Shown here one piece after another: positions 31,639 to 40,713 of a stretch of 64,000 nt of DNA. The translations under genes were made by a program, and so were the position numbers. Under the pieces are notes generated by a model, which did no database searches, was not told where the DNA came from, and worked only from the letters and a program-made list of their open reading frames with translations. Each line of letters opens with the position of its first letter. Position 1 is the stretch's first letter. Source of the stretch: JAMHWF01 sp964371405 (GTDB lineage Bacteria; Pseudomonadota; Gammaproteobacteria; Burkholderiales; Burkholderiaceae_C); contig CAYJLV010000022.1 in assembly GCA_964371405.1 (NCBI GenBank), positions 1-64,000 on the forward strand, in the 5' to 3' direction.

Positions 31639-34031
31639 ACGAGCGCATGCCGTCGCCCACGTCCTCGTCGGCCTGGACGACGGCCATCGCGCGCGCCGAG
31701 GAGTTCTGCTTCTCGCGCCGGGCGCTCGTGCTCGGCGTGTTGCTGGCGCTGACCGCCGTCATGGGCTGGTTCGCGCTGCAGCTGCGCATGGACGCGGGCT
31801 TCGAGAAGCAGATGCCGCTCGGCCACGAGTACGTGCGGACGTTCGACGCCTACCGCAACGACGTGCTGGGAGCGAACCGGCTCAACATCGTCGTGCGCGC
31901 GCGTGAGGGCGCGATCTGGACCACGGCCGGGCTCAAGCGGCTGCACGACGTGACGCAGGCCGTCACCTACCTGCCCAATGTCGACCGGCTCGGCGTGCAG
32001 TCGCTGTGGACGTCCAACACCTTCGTCAACGAGATCACCGAGGAGGGATTTCGCGCCGATCCGCTGATCGCCGGCACGATCACGCCCGAGCAGCTCACCA
32101 CGGCGTCGATCGCAGGCATCCGCCAGGCCGCCAGCCAGGGCGGCTTCATCGGCACCCTCGTCTCGCGCGACGAAGCCGGCGCCATGGTGGTGGCCGAGCT
32201 CGCCGAGACCGGCGGCGACGGCCAGCGCCTCGACTACGTCGCCTACAACCGCCTGCTCGAACAGGAGATCCGCGCCCGCTTCGAGGACGCCGACTTCGAG
32301 ATCCAGATCATCGGCTTCGCCAAGCAGATCGGCGACATCGCCGACGGCGCCGCGGCCGTGCTGCAGTACTGCGCGATCGCGATGGCGCTCACGGCGCTGG
32401 CGGTGTACTGGTACTGCCGCTCGATCGCGTTCACCGTGCTGCCCATCGCCTGCTCGCTGGCCTCGCTCGTCTGGCAGTTCGGCACGCTGCGCCTGCTCGG
32501 CTTCGGCCTCGATCCGCTGGCCGTGCTGGTGCCGTTCCTCGTCTTCGCCATCGGCGTGTCGCACGGCGTGCAGCAGATCAACTTCATCGTGCGCGAGCTG
32601 GCGCGCGGACGCACCACGATGCAGGCCTGCCGCGCCAGCTTCACGGGCCTGCTGATCCCCGGCACGCTGGCCCTCGTGACGGCCTTCGTCACGTTCATCA
32701 CGCTGCTGGTGATCCCGATCCCGATGGTGCGCGAGCTGGCGATCACCGCGGCGCTGGGCGTGGCCTACAAGATCGTCACCAACCTCGTCATGCTGCCGGT
32801 CGCGGCGTCGTACGTCCGCGTCAGCGACGACTGGGCGCGGCGCGCGATGGCCATCAACGACCGGCGCGCCGGCTGGCTGCGCCCGGTGGCTGCGCTGGCG
32901 CAGCCGCGGCGCGCCGCGTGGACGCTGGCCGTGGTCGCCGTCGTCTTCGCCGCAGCGGTATGGCAAAGCAGCGACCGCGTCGTCGGCACGCTGCAGCCGG
33001 GCGCGCCCGAGCTGCGGCCCGAGGCGCGCTTCAACCGCGACGCCGTTTCGATCGCAGGCAGCTTCGACACCGGTCTCGACTGGCTGACCGTGGTGTTCGA
33101 GTCGCCGCCGAACTCGTGCGAGAACCCGTCCGTCGGCGTGTGGCAGGACGAGTTCGTCTGGCAGATGACGCCGGTCGAAGGCGTGCAGTCGGTCGTGTCG
33201 TTCGCCGGGCAGATGCGCCTGTTCAACGAGGGCTACAACGAAGGCCATCCGAAGATGTCCGTCGTGCCGATCGATCCCGGCAACTACTCGGCGCTGGCCG
33301 CCGAGATCGGCCGCACGCGCGGCATGATGCGCGGCGACTGCAGCATGGCGGCGGCGCACCTGTTCCTCGCCGACCACAAGGCGACGACGATCAATCGCGT
33401 GATCGACTCCGTGAAGCACTTTCGCGAGGAGCACCCGCTGCCCGGCTCGACGATCCGGCTCGCCTCGGGCAACGCCGGCGTGCTGGCCGCCGTCAACGAC
33501 GAAGTGCACCGCAGCGAGCTGCCGATGATGCTGTACGTCTATGCCGCCATCGTGCTGCTGGTGGCGCTGGTGTACCGCGACCTGCGCGCCGTGCTGACCT
33601 GCTGCCTGCCGCTGACCGTCGGCACCTTCATCGGCTACTGGTTCATGAAGTCGCTCGAGATCGGCCTCACCGTGGCGACGCTGCCGGTGATGGTGCTGGC
33701 CGTGGGCATCGGCGTCGACTATGCGTTCTACATCTACAACCGGCTGCAGCTGCACCTCGCGCACGGCCAGCCGATCGTCAAGGCGATCGAGCACTCGATC
33801 CTCGAAGTCGGCGCGGCGACGATCTTCACCGCGTTCACGCTGGCCATCGGCGTGGCCACCTGGTCGTTCTCGGAGCTCAAGTTCCAGGCCGACATGGGCA
33901 AGCTGCTGGCCTTCATGTTCATGGTCAACATGGTGCTGGCGATGACGGCGCTGCCCGCCTTCGCCGTGTGGCTGGATCGGCTCTTCCCGCGGCGCGGACC
34001 AGTGCATGCGCCCGGGCTGCTGGCGCACTGA
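31635..34031 (+). CDS. RND superfamily (MMPL-like) transporter
   Basis: A 798-residue inner-membrane protein with about 12 helices in two halves. It starts with one helix (ALVLGVLLALTAVMGWF), a large periplasmic domain, five helices (from AAVLQYCAIAMALTALAVYW), then a repeat of this plan. The RND motif GIGVDYAFYIYNRLQL is present in the second half and FAIGVSHGVQQINFIV in the first. Likely moves a hydrophobic molecule between membranes. The TTG at 31635 overlaps the DUF1302 stop; an ATG at 31647 is an alternative start. No separate membrane-fusion protein is present. Confidence 0.88.
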   Translation: MNERMPSPTSSSAWTTAIARAEEFCFSRRALVLGVLLALTAVMGWFALQLRMDAGFEKQMPLGHEYVRTFDAYRNDVLGANRLNIVVRAREGAIWTTAGLKRLHDVTQAVTYLPNVDRLGVQSLWTSNTFVNEITEEGFRADPLIAGTITPEQLTTASIAGIRQAASQGGFIGTLVSRDEAGAMVVAELAETGGDGQRLDYVAYNRLLEQEIRARFEDADFEIQIIGFAKQIGDIADGAAAVLQYCAIAMALTALAVYWYCRSIAFTVLPIACSLASLVWQFGTLRLLGFGLDPLAVLVPFLVFAIGVSHGVQQINFIVRELARGRTTMQACRASFTGLLIPGTLALVTAFVTFITLLVIPIPMVRELAITAALGVAYKIVTNLVMLPVAASYVRVSDDWARRAMAINDRRAGWLRPVAALAQPRRAAWTLAVVAVVFAAAVWQSSDRVVGTLQPGAPELRPEARFNRDAVSIAGSFDTGLDWLTVVFESPPNSCENPSVGVWQDEFVWQMTPVEGVQSVVSFAGQMRLFNEGYNEGHPKMSVVPIDPGNYSALAAEIGRTRGMMRGDCSMAAAHLFLADHKATTINRVIDSVKHFREEHPLPGSTIRLASGNAGVLAAVNDEVHRSELPMMLYVYAAIVLLVALVYRDLRAVLTCCLPLTVGTFIGYWFMKSLEIGLTVATLPVMVLAVGIGVDYAFYIYNRLQLHLAHGQPIVKAIEHSILEVGAATIFTAFTLAIGVATWSFSELKFQADMGKLLAFMFMVNMVLAMTALPAFAVWLDRLFPRRGPVHAPGLLAH

Positions 34032-34044
34032 GGAGGGACGGATC

Positions 34045-35049
34045 GTGCGCCCGTTTGCCCGCACCGCGGTCGTCGACACCGCGAGGTTCGCAGCGACACT
34101 GCTGCTGTCGTGCGCTGCGGGTGCGTCCCAAGGCGTTGATGTGCCGCCGACGCTGCAGCCGCATCCTGCGGCCGTCGTCGCGCATGCGTCGCATGCGGCG
34201 CTGCTCGGCGCCGCGCGCGCCGGGGCCCGCATGGTCGCCGTCGGCGACCACGGCGTCGTGCTGCTGTCCGACGACGGCGGCCGGCAGTGGCGGCAGGCCC
34301 GCGCCGTGCCCGTGAGCTCGACGCTCACGTCGGTGAGCTTCGCCGACGATCGGCACGGCTGGGCCGTCGGCCACTGGGGCGTCGTACTCGCGACGCGCGA
34401 CGGCGGCGAGACGTGGGAGATCACCCGCATCGACGCGAGCGTGGACCGCCCGCTGTTCGCCGTGCATGCCTTCGACGCGCAGCACCTGGTCGCGGTCGGG
34501 CTGTGGTCGCTGGTGCTGACCAGCGCCGACGGCGGCCGCAGCTGGTCGACCGTGCCGCTCCCGCCGCCGCCCGCCGCCGACGGCCGCACCGGCGGCAAGG
34601 CCGACCTCAACCTGTTCGGCCTGGCCGTGGACGACCGCGGCGTCCTGTACGCCGCCGGCGAGCGCGGCATGGTGCTGCGCTCGACCGATCGCGGCGCCCG
34701 CTGGACCTATCTGCCCACCGGCTACAAGGGTTCGTTCTGGTCGGTGGCATCGCCCGCTGCCGGCGTGGTCGTCGCCGCGGGGCTGCGCGGCTCGATCTAC
34801 CGCAGCGCCGACGACGGCAAGAGCTGGTCGCGCGTCGAAAGCCACGGCAAGTCGTCGATCACGGCTCTCGTGCGCGACGGCAGCGAACTGCTCGCGCTGG
34901 GCCTGGACGGACTCCTGCTGCGCAGCGCCGAACACGGCGCGGGCTTCGTCGCCGCGCCGCGCAGCGACCGTGCCGCACTCACCGCTGCGCTGCCGCGCGC
35001 CGAAGGCGGCCCCGTGCTGTTCTCGCGCGGCGGCGTGGTCAAGGACTGA
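34045..35049 (+). CDS. YCF48-like (BNR/Asp-box) beta-propeller protein
   Basis: A 334-residue exported protein. I chose the GTG at 34045 because AGGAGGGA lies six bases upstream and it gives a signal peptide (TARFAATLLLSCAAGASQG). The body is a beta-propeller with at least five Asp-box repeats: SDDGGRQW, TRDGGETW, SADGGRSW, STDRGARW and SADDGKSW. It resembles photosystem II assembly factor YCF48. In bacteria such proteins occur with DUF1302, DUF1329 and RND genes, presumably as a periplasmic part of one system. Function unknown. Confidence 0.85.
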   Translation: MRPFARTAVVDTARFAATLLLSCAAGASQGVDVPPTLQPHPAAVVAHASHAALLGAARAGARMVAVGDHGVVLLSDDGGRQWRQARAVPVSSTLTSVSFADDRHGWAVGHWGVVLATRDGGETWEITRIDASVDRPLFAVHAFDAQHLVAVGLWSLVLTSADGGRSWSTVPLPPPPAADGRTGGKADLNLFGLAVDDRGVLYAAGERGMVLRSTDRGARWTYLPTGYKGSFWSVASPAAGVVVAAGLRGSIYRSADDGKSWSRVESHGKSSITALVRDGSELLALGLDGLLLRSAEHGAGFVAAPRSDRAALTAALPRAEGGPVLFSRGGVVKD

Positions 35050-35086
35050 CGCGCTGCGCGACCCGCATCGAAAGGAAACGCCACTC

Positions 35087-36541
35087 ATGAAGTATCCCCC
35101 TCTGGCGCTCCACGTGGCAGGCAGCTGGCTGCCGCGCGCCTCGGGTGGCGAGCGCTTCGTCATCGGCCCGGCCGACGAGACGCCGCTGGCGACGCTGCCG
35201 CTGGCCGGCGCCGCCGAGCTGGCCGCAGCCGCTGAATCCGCGCAACGCGGATTCGCCGCCTGGCGTCGCCGCAGCGCCCACGACCGCTACGCCATCCTGC
35301 GCACCGCGGCCGAGCTGATGCGCCAGCGCTCCGACCGGATCGCGTCGGTGCTCACGCTGGAGCAAGGCAAGCCGCTGGCCGAGGCGACGCGCGAGGTCAA
35401 GCTGTCGGCCGACATCCTCGACTTCCAGGCCGAAGAGGGCAAGCGCGTGTACGGCCGCACGGTGGCGCCGCGCGCCGAAGGCATCCTGACGCAGACCGTG
35501 ACGCGCCGGCCCGTGGGCCCCGTCGCCGCATTCACGGCGTGGAACTTTCCGGTCAACCTGCCGGTGCGCAAGCTCGCGAGCGCGCTGGCCGCCGGCTGCA
35601 GCGTCGTGATCAAGCCCGACGAGCAGACGCCGGCGACGTGCATGCTGATCGTGCAGGCCTTTCTCGATGCCGGCGTGCCGGCCGACGCGATCAACATGGT
35701 GTGCGGGGAGCCGGCCGAGGTGTCGTCGACACTGATCGCGCATCCGGCGATCGCCAAGGTGTCGATCACCGGCTCGGTCGCGGTGGGCAAGCTGCTCGGC
35801 GAACAGGCGGCGCGCCACGTCAAGCGCTTCACCGGCGAACTCGGCGGGCACGCGCCCGTGATCGTCGCCGACGACATGTGCGACAGCGCGTCGCTCGCCT
35901 TCGTGCTCAAGAGTTCGCTGACGGCCAAGTTCCGCAACGCGGGGCAGGTGTGCGCGTCGCCGATCCGCTTTTTCCTGCCGCGCCGCCACCTTGCGGCTTT
36001 CGCCGAGCAGTTCGCGCTCGGCGCGCAGCAGTTGCGTCTGGGGCCGGGCACCGATCCGCAGACGCAGATGGGGCCGCTGGCGCACGCCCGACGCATCGAC
36101 GACATGGAGCGCTTCGTCGACGACGCGGTCGGCTGCGGCGCGCGGCTGCTGACCGGCGGACACCGGCTCGACCGGCCGGGCTACTACTTCGAGCCGACCG
36201 TCTTCGCCGACGCACCGCCGGAATGCCGGCTGATGCGCCAGGAGCCGTTCGGTCCGATCGCCGTGCTGCAGCCCTACGACACGCTCGACGCGGCCATCGC
36301 CACGGCGAACGCCCTGCCCTATGGCCTGGGCGCCTACGGCTTCACGCGTGACCTGCACACCGCGCACCGCCTCGCCGACGAAATCGAGGCCGGCATGGTG
36401 GGTATCAACAGCTATGGCGTCTCGCAACCCGAGATGCCGTTCGGCGGCTGCAAGGAGAGCGGCATCGGCCACGAGATGGGCGCCGAAGGCATCCTGCACT
36501 ACACCGAGATCAAGACCGTCACGATCGGCGTTCCGGGATAA
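35087..36541 (+). CDS. NAD(P)-dependent aldehyde dehydrogenase, succinate-semialdehyde type
   Basis: A 484-residue aldehyde dehydrogenase of the GabD-like group, oxidising an aldehyde to an acid in the cytosol. Motifs: TAWNFPVNLPVRKLASALAA (substrate/cofactor region), VIKPDEQTP, SITGSVAVGKLL, the general-base glutamate in TGELGGHAPVI, the catalytic cysteine in NAGQVCASPIR, and EPFGPIAVLQPYDTLD. It lies 37 bases after the YCF48-like gene and probably ends that operon. The neighbouring aminotransferase suggests it uses an amino-acid- or amine-derived semialdehyde. The start has AAAGGA upstream. Confidence 0.9.
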   Translation: MKYPPLALHVAGSWLPRASGGERFVIGPADETPLATLPLAGAAELAAAAESAQRGFAAWRRRSAHDRYAILRTAAELMRQRSDRIASVLTLEQGKPLAEATREVKLSADILDFQAEEGKRVYGRTVAPRAEGILTQTVTRRPVGPVAAFTAWNFPVNLPVRKLASALAAGCSVVIKPDEQTPATCMLIVQAFLDAGVPADAINMVCGEPAEVSSTLIAHPAIAKVSITGSVAVGKLLGEQAARHVKRFTGELGGHAPVIVADDMCDSASLAFVLKSSLTAKFRNAGQVCASPIRFFLPRRHLAAFAEQFALGAQQLRLGPGTDPQTQMGPLAHARRIDDMERFVDDAVGCGARLLTGGHRLDRPGYYFEPTVFADAPPECRLMRQEPFGPIAVLQPYDTLDAAIATANALPYGLGAYGFTRDLHTAHRLADEIEAGMVGINSYGVSQPEMPFGGCKESGIGHEMGAEGILHYTEIKTVTIGVPG

Positions 36542-36578
36542 GCGTTTCGCAGTTCGGCGGTCTCGCCCGCCACCCCCG

Positions 36579-36616
36579 GTGTTTACCCGAAGCCCATCGT
36601 TCGGGGAACTGATAAC
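36579..36616 (+). promoter_or_regulatory. 38-bp conserved element, copy 2 (putative operator)
   Basis: It begins GTGTTTACCCGAA and ends CTGATAAC, with 29 of 38 bases shared with 28403-28440. In this copy CCCGAA and TTCGGG form a perfect six-base inverted repeat around an eight-base spacer. It lies ~60 bases upstream of the aminotransferase gene, at the start of the second half of the catabolic region. Confidence 0.7.
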
Positions 36617-36678
36617 GGTCTTGCAGGCGGCGCGCCTATCGTTTGCACTGTTCCGCAGCCCACCTTCGCGACGCACGC

Positions 36679-38046
36679 ATGAGCCCCGATCGAGACGCCC
36701 TCAAGCGCGACAACGCGCAGTTCATCTGGCACCCGATGGCGCACCCCGGTGCGATGAAGAAGAACGGGCCCGACATCATCGCGCGCGGCGAAGGCTGCTG
36801 GATCTGGGACGTCGACGGCCACAAGATGCTCGACGGCGTGGGCGGGCTGTGGGCCAGCAACCTCGGCCACAGCAACCGGCGCGTGCGCGACGCCATCGTG
36901 GCGCAGCTCGACGAGCTGCCGTTCTACAACGTGTTCCGCGGCACCAGCCATGTGCGCGCCATCGAGCTGTCGACGCGGCTCGTGGGCATGATGGCGCCCG
37001 AGCAGGTCGGCGCTGTGATGTTCTCCACCGGCGGCAGCGATGCCGTCGAAGGTGCGCTCAAGATCGCCCGGCAGTACTGGAAGCTGCGCGGCCAGGCCGA
37101 CCGCACCAAGTTCATCAGCCTGCGTCAGGGCTACCACGGCGTGCATTTCGGCGGCATGAGCATCAACGGCAACACCAGCTTCCGCCGCGCGTATGAGCCG
37201 CTGCTTCCGGGCTGCTTCCACGTCGACACGCCCTGGCTGTACCACAACCCCTATACCGACGACCCGGAGCAGCTGGGCCGCATCTGCGCCGAACTGCTCG
37301 AGCGCGAAATCGTGTTCCAGGGGCCCGACACGGTGGCCGCCTTCATTGCCGAGCCCATCCAGGGCGCCGGCGGCGTGATCGTGCCGCCCCCCAATTACTG
37401 GCCCCTGGTGCGCCAGATCTGCGACAAGCACGGCGTGCTGCTGATCGCCGACGAAGTCGTCACCGGGTTCGGCCGCGCCGGCGCGCTGTTCGGCACGCGG
37501 CTGTGGGGCATCAATGCCGACATCTGGTGCCTGGCCAAGGGCATCAGCTCGGGCTACGTCCCGCTCGGCGCCACCGCCATCGGCAGCAAGGTCGCCGAAG
37601 TGTTCGACGCCGATGCCAGCGGCGCCGGCACGGTGACGCACGGCTACACCTACAGCGCGCATCCGGTGGCGGCGGCGGCGGCGCTGGCCACGCTCGAACA
37701 GATCGAGGAACTCGACATCCCGGGCCACGCGGCCCGCGTCGGCGCGCACCTGCACCAGCGGCTGGCCGGCTTCGTCGACAAGTTCGGCGTCGTCGGCGAC
37801 TTGCGCGGGCGCGGCCTGATGGCCGGCATCGAGATGGTCGCCGACAAGGCGCGGCGCGTCCCGATGCCGCGCAGCAGCGACGTGCCATCGCGCGTCGCGC
37901 GCGAAGCCTACCGGCGCGGCCTGATGGTGCGCATCTCGGGGCCGAACCTGATCCTGTCGCCGCCGCTCGTGATCACGCTCGAGGAGGTGGACTTCATGGT
38001 CGACGTGCTCGACGCCAGCTTCGCCGCCGTGCAGGCTACGCTGTGA
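36679..38046 (+). CDS. Class III PLP-dependent aminotransferase (omega-aminotransferase)
   Basis: A 455-residue cytosolic transaminase of the omega-amino acid:pyruvate group. Visible features: WHPMAHPGAMKKNGPDIIAR, LDGVGGLWASNLGHSN, SGGSDAVEG-like STGGSDAVEGALKIARQYW, YHGVHFGGMSINGN, the PLP-binding aspartate in IADEVVTGFGR and the Schiff-base lysine in WCLAKGISSGYVPLGA. Likely converts an amine or omega-amino acid to an aldehyde/keto acid, passing product to the aldehyde dehydrogenase upstream. The start MSPDRDALKRDN was preferred to an earlier ATG at 36643. First gene after operator copy 2. Confidence 0.92.
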   Translation: MSPDRDALKRDNAQFIWHPMAHPGAMKKNGPDIIARGEGCWIWDVDGHKMLDGVGGLWASNLGHSNRRVRDAIVAQLDELPFYNVFRGTSHVRAIELSTRLVGMMAPEQVGAVMFSTGGSDAVEGALKIARQYWKLRGQADRTKFISLRQGYHGVHFGGMSINGNTSFRRAYEPLLPGCFHVDTPWLYHNPYTDDPEQLGRICAELLEREIVFQGPDTVAAFIAEPIQGAGGVIVPPPNYWPLVRQICDKHGVLLIADEVVTGFGRAGALFGTRLWGINADIWCLAKGISSGYVPLGATAIGSKVAEVFDADASGAGTVTHGYTYSAHPVAAAAALATLEQIEELDIPGHAARVGAHLHQRLAGFVDKFGVVGDLRGRGLMAGIEMVADKARRVPMPRSSDVPSRVAREAYRRGLMVRISGPNLILSPPLVITLEEVDFMVDVLDASFAAVQATL

Positions 38047-38069
38047 CGGCTCGCAACGAAGGGATTCCC

Positions 38070-39437
38070 ATGATCGGCAAGCAGCCTGCGGCTTCGGCCG
38101 GCCTCGGCTTCAGCGCCCTGTTCGCCGCGGCCGTCGGCGTGATCGTGGCGCAGATCAGCATGGCCAGCTCGGCGCAGGGCATCGGCATCGGCGGTTGGGG
38201 CTTCGTGGCCGCGCTGGTGATCGCCTTCGCGCTGTCGATGGCCAACGCGCTGGCCTATGCCGAGATGTCGCTGATGATGCCCAGCCAGGGCAGCCTGTCG
38301 AGCTTCGCCGAGGCGGCGATCGGCAACTTCCCGGCCATCATGCTGGTCTTCGCCGGCTACGTGACGCCGGCGATGTTCGGCCTGCCCGCCGAGCTGATCC
38401 TGGCCGACCAGATCCTCACGCAGACGGTCCCGCTGCCGCTGCCCAAGCACTTCTGGCCGGTGGCCCTGGTGGTGCTGTTCGCGGTGCTCAACATCCTCGG
38501 CACCGACGTGTTCGCGCGCGTGCAGACGGCGCTGAGCTTCGTCGTGCTGCTGTTCCTGGGGGTCACCGGGGTGCTGGCGCTGTCGGGCGGCGCCGCCACG
38601 GCGCCCGACGCCGCGGCGGGCCTGGCGCAGCTCGCGCAGGGGACGACGGTGCTCAGCCTGGTGGCGCTCGCCTTCTGGGTGTTCGCCGGCATCGAGTTCG
38701 TCACGCCGCTGGTGACGGAAGCACGCGACGCGCGGCGCGACCTGCCGCGCGCCATGGTGCTGGGGCTGGTGACGCTGCTCGCGGTGCAACTCGTGTTCGT
38801 GCTCGGCGCCGCGGCGCTCGCGCCGCGCGACAAGCTCGCCGCCGCACCGACGCCGCATCTGGACGTGGCGATGGCCGTGTACGGCCCGGGCGCGAAGGTG
38901 TTCGTCGCGGTGCTGGCGCTGCTGGCTTCGGCCAGCCTCATCAACACCGTGCTGGCCGCCGTGCCGCGCATGCTCGCCGGCATGGCCGACAACGGCCAGG
39001 TGTTCCCGCTGCTGAAGTACCGCCACCCGACGCGCGGCACGCCCGTCGTCGCCATCGTCTTCGTCGCGGCGCTGCCGCTGGTCGGCCTGTTCTGGTCCGG
39101 CGGCAATGTCGAGTCGATCCTGCCGCTGATGGTGGCGGCCTCGGTGGCCTGGCTGATGGCGTACATCATGGCGCAGGTGTCGCTGATCGTGCTGCGCGGC
39201 CGCCATGCGTCGATGGCGCGGCCGTTTCGCGTGCCCGGCTATCCCGTCGTGCCCGCGCTGGCGATCGCCGGCATGGTGTTCGTCATCGCCAACAGCTCGC
39301 CGGCGCCCGAGCTGACGCGCCCGATCGTCACCTACACCGGCGTCGTTCTGGCCGTGTTCGCGCTGGTCGGTGCAGTGTGGGTCAAGCTCGTCATGAAGAA
39401 GGGCCTGTTCGAGCCCGTGAAGCCGCACGTCGGCTGA
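38070..39437 (+). CDS. APC family amino acid/amine permease
   Basis: A 455-residue protein with 12 predicted membrane helices, of the amino acid-polyamine-organocation family. The first helix region GFSALFAAAVGVIVAQISMA and FVAALVIAFALSMANALAYA, with PSQGSLSSFAEAAIGNF, are typical. It is 23 bases after the aminotransferase with GAAGGGA before the ATG, so probably brings in that enzyme's substrate. The in-frame reading upstream belongs to a shadow of the aminotransferase. Ligand not determinable. Confidence 0.9.
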   Translation: MIGKQPAASAGLGFSALFAAAVGVIVAQISMASSAQGIGIGGWGFVAALVIAFALSMANALAYAEMSLMMPSQGSLSSFAEAAIGNFPAIMLVFAGYVTPAMFGLPAELILADQILTQTVPLPLPKHFWPVALVVLFAVLNILGTDVFARVQTALSFVVLLFLGVTGVLALSGGAATAPDAAAGLAQLAQGTTVLSLVALAFWVFAGIEFVTPLVTEARDARRDLPRAMVLGLVTLLAVQLVFVLGAAALAPRDKLAAAPTPHLDVAMAVYGPGAKVFVAVLALLASASLINTVLAAVPRMLAGMADNGQVFPLLKYRHPTRGTPVVAIVFVAALPLVGLFWSGGNVESILPLMVAASVAWLMAYIMAQVSLIVLRGRHASMARPFRVPGYPVVPALAIAGMVFVIANSSPAPELTRPIVTYTGVVLAVFALVGAVWVKLVMKKGLFEPVKPHVG

Positions 39438-39453
39438 CGTCGGCGATCTCGTC

Positions 39454-40713
39454 ATGACCCGCGCAGTTCCCCGCATCCTGATCATCGGCACCGTCGACAC
39501 CAAGCGCGACGAGATCGACTTCCTGTGCCGCAGCGTCGAGCACTGCGGCGGCGAGGCGCTCGTGATGGACGTCGGCGTGCTGGACGCGGGCGGCATCGCG
39601 GCCGCCATTGCGAACACCGAAGTCGCGGCGGCGGCCGGCGTCACGCTGCAGCAGCTGATCGACAGTGGCGACGAGAACTCGGCGATGGCAGCGATGGCGC
39701 GCGGCGCCTCGGCGCTCGCGCTGCAGTGGCACACCGCCGGCCGCTACGACGGCCTGCTGGCGCTCGGCGGCACGATGGGTACCGACCTCGCGCTCGACGT
39801 GGCGCAGGCGCTGCCGCTGGGCGTGCCCAAGGTCGTGCTGTCGACGATCGCCTACTCGCACCTCGTGCCGCCCGACCGCGTGCCGCCCGACCTGATCATG
39901 CGCCTGTGGGCGGGCGGGCTGTACGGCCTGAACCGCCTGTGCCGCAACGCGCTGGCGCAAGCCGCCGGGGCGGCGGTGGGGGCCTGCCTGGCGCGTGTCG
40001 ACGAGGTCGATGCCGACGGCGCGCCGCGCCCGGTCGTCGGCATGACCTCGCTCGGCTCGAGCGTGCTGCGCTACATGAAGCTGCTCAAGCCCGCGCTCGA
40101 GCAGCGCGGCTACGAGCTCGCCGTGTTCCACACCACGGGCATGGGCGGGCGCGCGTTCGAAGAGCTGGCCGCGCGCGGCTGGTTCGTCGCCGTGATGGAC
40201 TTCAGCCTCCAGGAACTCGTCAACCACATGGGCGGATCCTGCGTGACGGCGGGCGCCGACCGGTTGCGCAGCGCGGGGCGCGCCGGCATCCCGCAGATCG
40301 TCGCGCCGGGAGCCACCGACATGATCGACTACGCGACCTGGTCGAGCTGCCCGAGCCGCTTCGAGGGCCGCCCCACGCACGCCCACAACCGCCTGATCGC
40401 GTCGGTGTGCATCGATGCGCCGATGCGCCGCGAAGTGGCGCGCGAGATCGCCGCGCGGCTGGCCGAGTCGCGTGGGCCGGCCTGCGTGCTGCTGCCCGTA
40501 CAGGGCATCGAGGAATGGGACCGCCCCGGCCAGCCGCTGCACGATCCCGAAGGCCTGGCGGCGCTCGTCGACGAGTTGCCGCGCCATCTGGGCGGTGCGA
40601 CGCAGCTCGAGCGGCTCGACGCGCACATCAACGACGATGCCTTCGCGCAGGCGGCGCTGCGCGTGTTCGATGATTGGGTCGAGCGCGGCCTGATCCCGCG
40701 AGGCCGGTCATGA
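39454..40713 (+). CDS. Tm-1-like ATP-binding domain protein (UPF0261)
   Basis: A 419-residue protein of the UPF0261/Tm-1-like family. The N-terminal half has a Rossmann-like ATP-binding fold (ILIIGTVDTKRDEIDFLCRS, LLALGGTMGTDLALDVAQAL, VPKVVLSTIA). The C-terminal half contains TSLGSSVLRYMKLLKPALEQ, FHTTGMGGRAFEELAARGWF and GIPQIVAPGATDMIDYATW. The plant relative Tm-1 binds viral replicase; the bacterial role is unknown, though these genes occur in catabolic clusters. Its stop overlaps the next start by four bases (ATGA). Confidence 0.88.
   Translation: MTRAVPRILIIGTVDTKRDEIDFLCRSVEHCGGEALVMDVGVLDAGGIAAAIANTEVAAAAGVTLQQLIDSGDENSAMAAMARGASALALQWHTAGRYDGLLALGGTMGTDLALDVAQALPLGVPKVVLSTIAYSHLVPPDRVPPDLIMRLWAGGLYGLNRLCRNALAQAAGAAVGACLARVDEVDADGAPRPVVGMTSLGSSVLRYMKLLKPALEQRGYELAVFHTTGMGGRAFEELAARGWFVAVMDFSLQELVNHMGGSCVTAGADRLRSAGRAGIPQIVAPGATDMIDYATWSSCPSRFEGRPTHAHNRLIASVCIDAPMRREVAREIAARLAESRGPACVLLPVQGIEEWDRPGQPLHDPEGLAALVDELPRHLGGATQLERLDAHINDDAFAQAALRVFDDWVERGLIPRGRS

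Noticed and set aside
31617..34670. 1017-codon minus-strand reading opposite the RND gene
   Set aside because: His/Arg/Asp-rich antisense shadow without any recognisable domain.
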